From assembly GCA_035256645.1 (NCBI GenBank), contig DATEXU010000270.1, forward strand, positions 1 to 35,624: DNA of 35,624 nucleotides. The letters are read 5' to 3'. Below are positions 33,698-35,624 of this stretch, one piece after another. This stretch comes from G026625185 sp035256645. Lineage in GTDB: Bacteria; Desulfobacterota; WTBG01; JAGOGO01. Position 1 is the stretch's first letter. Each line of letters begins with the position of its first letter. Made by a program: the position numbers and the translations under genes. The notes below the pieces were generated by a model, which was not told where the DNA came from, made no database searches, and saw only the letters and a list, made by a program, of their open reading frames with translations.

Positions 33698-34711
33698 TTA
33701 CGATAACCCTACTCCATCTATTTTAGCCCGGCAATCCGGACACCTTCCTTCTTTAATCTTGTATTGCGAAACATTAAATCCCTTTCTTTCAATAAGAAGG
33801 TGGCCGCAGGAATAACAATAGGTGTTCTCAGCGGTTTCACCAGGAACATTTCCCTCGTATACATAACGAAGTCCAGCTTTAAGTCCGATCTCACGCGCCT
33901 TTTTCAAAATTTGAATTGAAGTCCGGGGTTGATCACTAAGCTTATAAGTTGGATAATAAGCAGAAATATGCCAAGGAATGTTTGCATCGAGATGAAAAAT
34001 AAAATCAGCAATGTTTTTAAGTTCCTCATCCGAGTCATTATAGGTAGGAATTATAAGAGTGGTGATTTCTAACCAAATCCCCAGTTGTTTGTATAATCGC
34101 AGTGATTCTAAAACCGGCTCGAGGCTTGCTCCGCATATCTTTTTATAAAAAGCATCAGAAAAACTCTTGAGATCCACATTGGCGCCATCCAAATGGGGCT
34201 GAATGTTCCGGAGAGCTTCGGGGGTTATATACCCATTAGTAACAAATATATTCTTAAGTCCTTGCTCATGTGCCAACACAGCGATGTCAAACGCGTATTC
34301 ATAAAAGACTGTCGGTTCAGTATAGGTATAAGAAATAGAGCTGCACTGATATTTTTTTGCGGTTTTTACAATCTCATTTGGAAAAACATCCTCGCCGACA
34401 ATTTTCCCATGATCCCGAACCAGCTGAGAAATACTGTAGTTCTGACAGTGTCTACAGCTAAAATTACAGCCGACCGTAGCGATCGAAAAAGAGCTGCTCC
34501 CGGGGTGAAAATGATAAAGGGGTTTCTTTTCGACCGGATCTATCGCCTGCGAAATACATCTCCCGTATACTAAACTATAAAGAATACCTCCTTTATTCTC
34601 CCGCACCCCGCAAATTCCTCTCTTCCCTTCTTGAATGACACAACGATGATTACAAAGCGCGCATTTAACGTCATCACCCTTCAGTTTTTGATAAAACAAA
34701 GCTTCTTTCAT
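33698..34711 (-). CDS. amrS: AmmeMemoRadiSam system radical SAM enzyme
   Basis: 337 residues. An N-terminal Cys-rich region (CALCNHRCVIQEGKRGICGV) precedes the radical SAM motif GCNFSCRHC with Cys82, Cys86 and Cys89 ligating the 4Fe-4S cluster. A TIM-barrel core follows (SYTYTEPTVFYEYAFD, ANVDLKSFSDAFY), and a C-terminal CYSCG / CPDC pair probably binds another metal. The layout matches the AmrS family, related to pyruvate-formate-lyase activases, normally co-occurring with AMMECR1 and Memo-like proteins; neither is in this window. The substrate is unknown. The start overlaps the stop of the permease remnant by 4 bp (ATGA), and the PBP1A start immediately follows its stop. Confidence 0.92.
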   Translation of the reverse strand: MKEALFYQKLKGDDVKCALCNHRCVIQEGKRGICGVRENKGGILYSLVYGRCISQAIDPVEKKPLYHFHPGSSSFSIATVGCNFSCRHCQNYSISQLVRDHGKIVGEDVFPNEIVKTAKKYQCSSISYTYTEPTVFYEYAFDIAVLAHEQGLKNIFVTNGYITPEALRNIQPHLDGANVDLKSFSDAFYKKICGASLEPVLESLRLYKQLGIWLEITTLIIPTYNDSDEELKNIADFIFHLDANIPWHISAYYPTYKLSDQPRTSIQILKKAREIGLKAGLRYVYEGNVPGETAENTYCYSCGHLLIERKGFNVSQYKIKEGRCPDCRAKIDGVGLS

Positions 34712-35534
34712 TGCGCCTTTTCCGTATTTTTCGTCATAAGACCAGTCAAGAAAAAAACTCCCCCCATTGCCAGATAGGCTATCGAAAAATAGGGGGAAGT
34801 ATTTACCCCTAACACACTGACTATTCCACTGCCGGTTATTTTATAAGCATGGATGATCCCGACAAAAGAAAGCAGACTACCAACGACCGCCCAGCAAGCT
34901 GCTTTAAAAAAATCTTTGTCAATCACATAGACCACTATTGCCGCCAAGATCATCGATGTTAGAATAAAGCCCCGCTCTAAAGCAATGCTGCTCGAGGGGT
35001 ATGCTTCCTTATAAATTCAGCTCCCAAAGCCCCGATTAATACAAACGCATTTATTATTTTTACATTATGAGACCCTGAACTCGTTTCAGGGTCTCATAAT
35101 GGATTGGTTTTAGATGCTGAAACAAGTTCAGCATGACACTTCATTTAATGCGTTTGTATTAGTTCTATTATGCCGCTTCCCAAACATGCCAATAAGCCAA
35201 CCTTCCAGGCCATTTCCGGACTCCCGGTTTCTAATTTTACCGGGAGCATAACAAAAAATACAAAGGCAAATAGACTCGGAGTGTTAATGCCAAACGGGAG
35301 AGCAGTTACATCGCTGCGTTTCTCTCGGCGAGAGCACTTCCGTGCCTGCCACGCGTAAAAAACATTACCAATAAAAATTGAAATTGCTGCTCCGGGAAGG
35401 ATTGTCCCAAAAACTTTTGTTGCGCTTATACCGCAAACCTGTTGACAAAGAGCACCGATGACAATGAGTTGCATCAGGTTATCTGTCATTAAACCAAAAA
35501 AACCGTCAATATCCTCTTTAACAAACAAAGCCAT
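34708..35534 (-). pseudogene. NCS2-type xanthine/uracil permease, broken by a MITE and an internal deletion
   Basis: The intact N-terminal part (35145-35534, about 125 native residues) begins ALFVKEDIDGFFGLMTDNL and holds RSDVTALPFGINTPSLFAF, typical of NCS2-like permeases. It is interrupted at residues GIIEL by a 121-bp MITE-like element, which adds five foreign codons and a stop. Removing the element and one TA copy restores the frame through GIIELIGALGAEFIRKHTPR, ending at a TAG near 34983. The C-terminal part (from about 35000 to 34708) then continues in another frame with ERGFILTSMILAAIVVYVI and ends just inside the amrS start. The pieces sum to about 245 residues against about 430-480 expected, so roughly 200 residues are missing. 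It cannot make a working transporter. An assembly error at the deletion junction cannot be excluded. Confidence 0.8.
35039..35159. mobile_element. MITE-like element inserted in the permease gene, TA target duplication
   Basis: 121 bp with perfect 13-bp terminal inverted repeats (ATACAAACGCATT; 35039-35051 and 35147-35159), flanked by TA at 35037-35038 and 35160-35161. Inside lie two hairpins: 35064-35100 with a 16-bp stem (ATTATGAGACCCTGAA) and a 5-base loop, and 35114-35134 with an 8-bp stem (ATGCTGAA). No open frame of note. The host gene reads on correctly across the site when the element and one TA are removed, which fixes the boundaries to the base. Confidence 0.82.
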
Positions 35535-35624
35535 TTAATTGTGTGGTTTAAGATCGCTCTTTTCAATAACTGGCATCAGGAAAAGAACAGATCTGCCGGG
35601 TCTTATCCACCATTTTATACATTT
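35535..35624 (-). CDS. Possible C-terminal end of an upstream gene (cut by window edge)
   Basis: The last 29 codons of a frame entering from the right edge end in a TAA directly before the ATG of the broken permease. The peptide includes KWWIRPGRSVLFLMPVIEKS. The tight TAA-ATG arrangement is what an operon junction would look like, but 29 codons are too few to recognise a family or exclude chance. Confidence 0.3.
   Translation of the reverse strand, partial: KCIKWWIRPGRSVLFLMPVIEKSDLKPHN

Noticed and set aside
1..35624. tRNA or rRNA genes
   Set aside because: No acceptor stem with a T-loop signature and no rRNA-like conserved block was seen in any intergenic stretch.

Overview
The window looks like chromosomal DNA of an uncultured Gram-negative bacterium with an AT-rich, fairly compact genome. 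WaaA (Kdo transferase), lipoprotein signals with lipoboxes, a class A penicillin-binding protein and a SPOR-domain lipoprotein point to a cell with an outer membrane and peptidoglycan. The mix of an MglA-type GTPase with DUF4388, many TPR and FHA proteins, LarC, CcsA next to HemA, and short palindromic elements fits lineages such as Omnitrophota or deltaproteobacteria-like groups. That placement is inference from gene content; no rRNA or other taxonomic marker is present.

Layout. 1-1265 (minus): a DUF1786 actin-fold protein followed by the start of a cyclic-nucleotide-binding protein. 1266-1760: a non-coding stretch with a nested palindromic element and the promoter of an EF-G paralogue (1761-3848), followed by MogA. 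4436-7441 (minus): fmdB-like zinc ribbon, ccsA, hemA and a Mut7-C RNase-fold protein. 7517-7669: a MITE-like element. 7680-8843 (minus): larC. 8889-9806 (plus): a consensus sigma-70 promoter, an EIIA(Ntr)-like protein and a short zinc-ribbon protein. 9857-13383 (minus): mutS2, a DUF799/SPOR lipoprotein and a small basic protein. 13441-16516 (minus): a chemotaxis receptor and an FHA-adenylate cyclase whose leader carries a second MITE-like element. 16782-23692 (minus): TPR protein, MglA-type GTPase with a long acidic tail, a polytopic TPR/zinc-ribbon protein, a DUF4388 protein and rsmA. 24221-27381 (plus): PP2C phosphatase, double-FHA protein and a large protein ending in an HPr domain. 27415-35534 (minus): waaA, a TPR lipoprotein, a long PBP1A, an AmmeMemoRadiSam radical SAM enzyme and a wrecked NCS2-type permease containing a third MITE-like element.

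How the genes fit together. Signal transduction is unusually dense. A cyclase and a cyclic-nucleotide-binding protein suggest cAMP signalling. PP2C and FHA domains suggest Ser/Thr phosphorylation, although no kinase lies in the window. EIIA(Ntr) and the HPr fusion suggest a phosphorelay without sugar permeases. The MglA/DUF4388/TPR operon and the chemoreceptor suggest polarity or surface-motility control. The housekeeping part covers envelope building (WaaA, PBP1A, lipoproteins), haem and cytochrome c biogenesis (HemA, CcsA), cofactor assembly (MogA, LarC) and translation or ribosome maintenance (EF-G-like, RsmA, MutS2).

I found no tRNA, rRNA, CRISPR array or complete transposase. The most notable items are the MITE-like elements (two with TA target duplications, one of which splits the permease), the MglA operon, the HPr fusion and the insert in the PBP1A transpeptidase domain. 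All calls come from reading the sequence; none has been confirmed by a database search.
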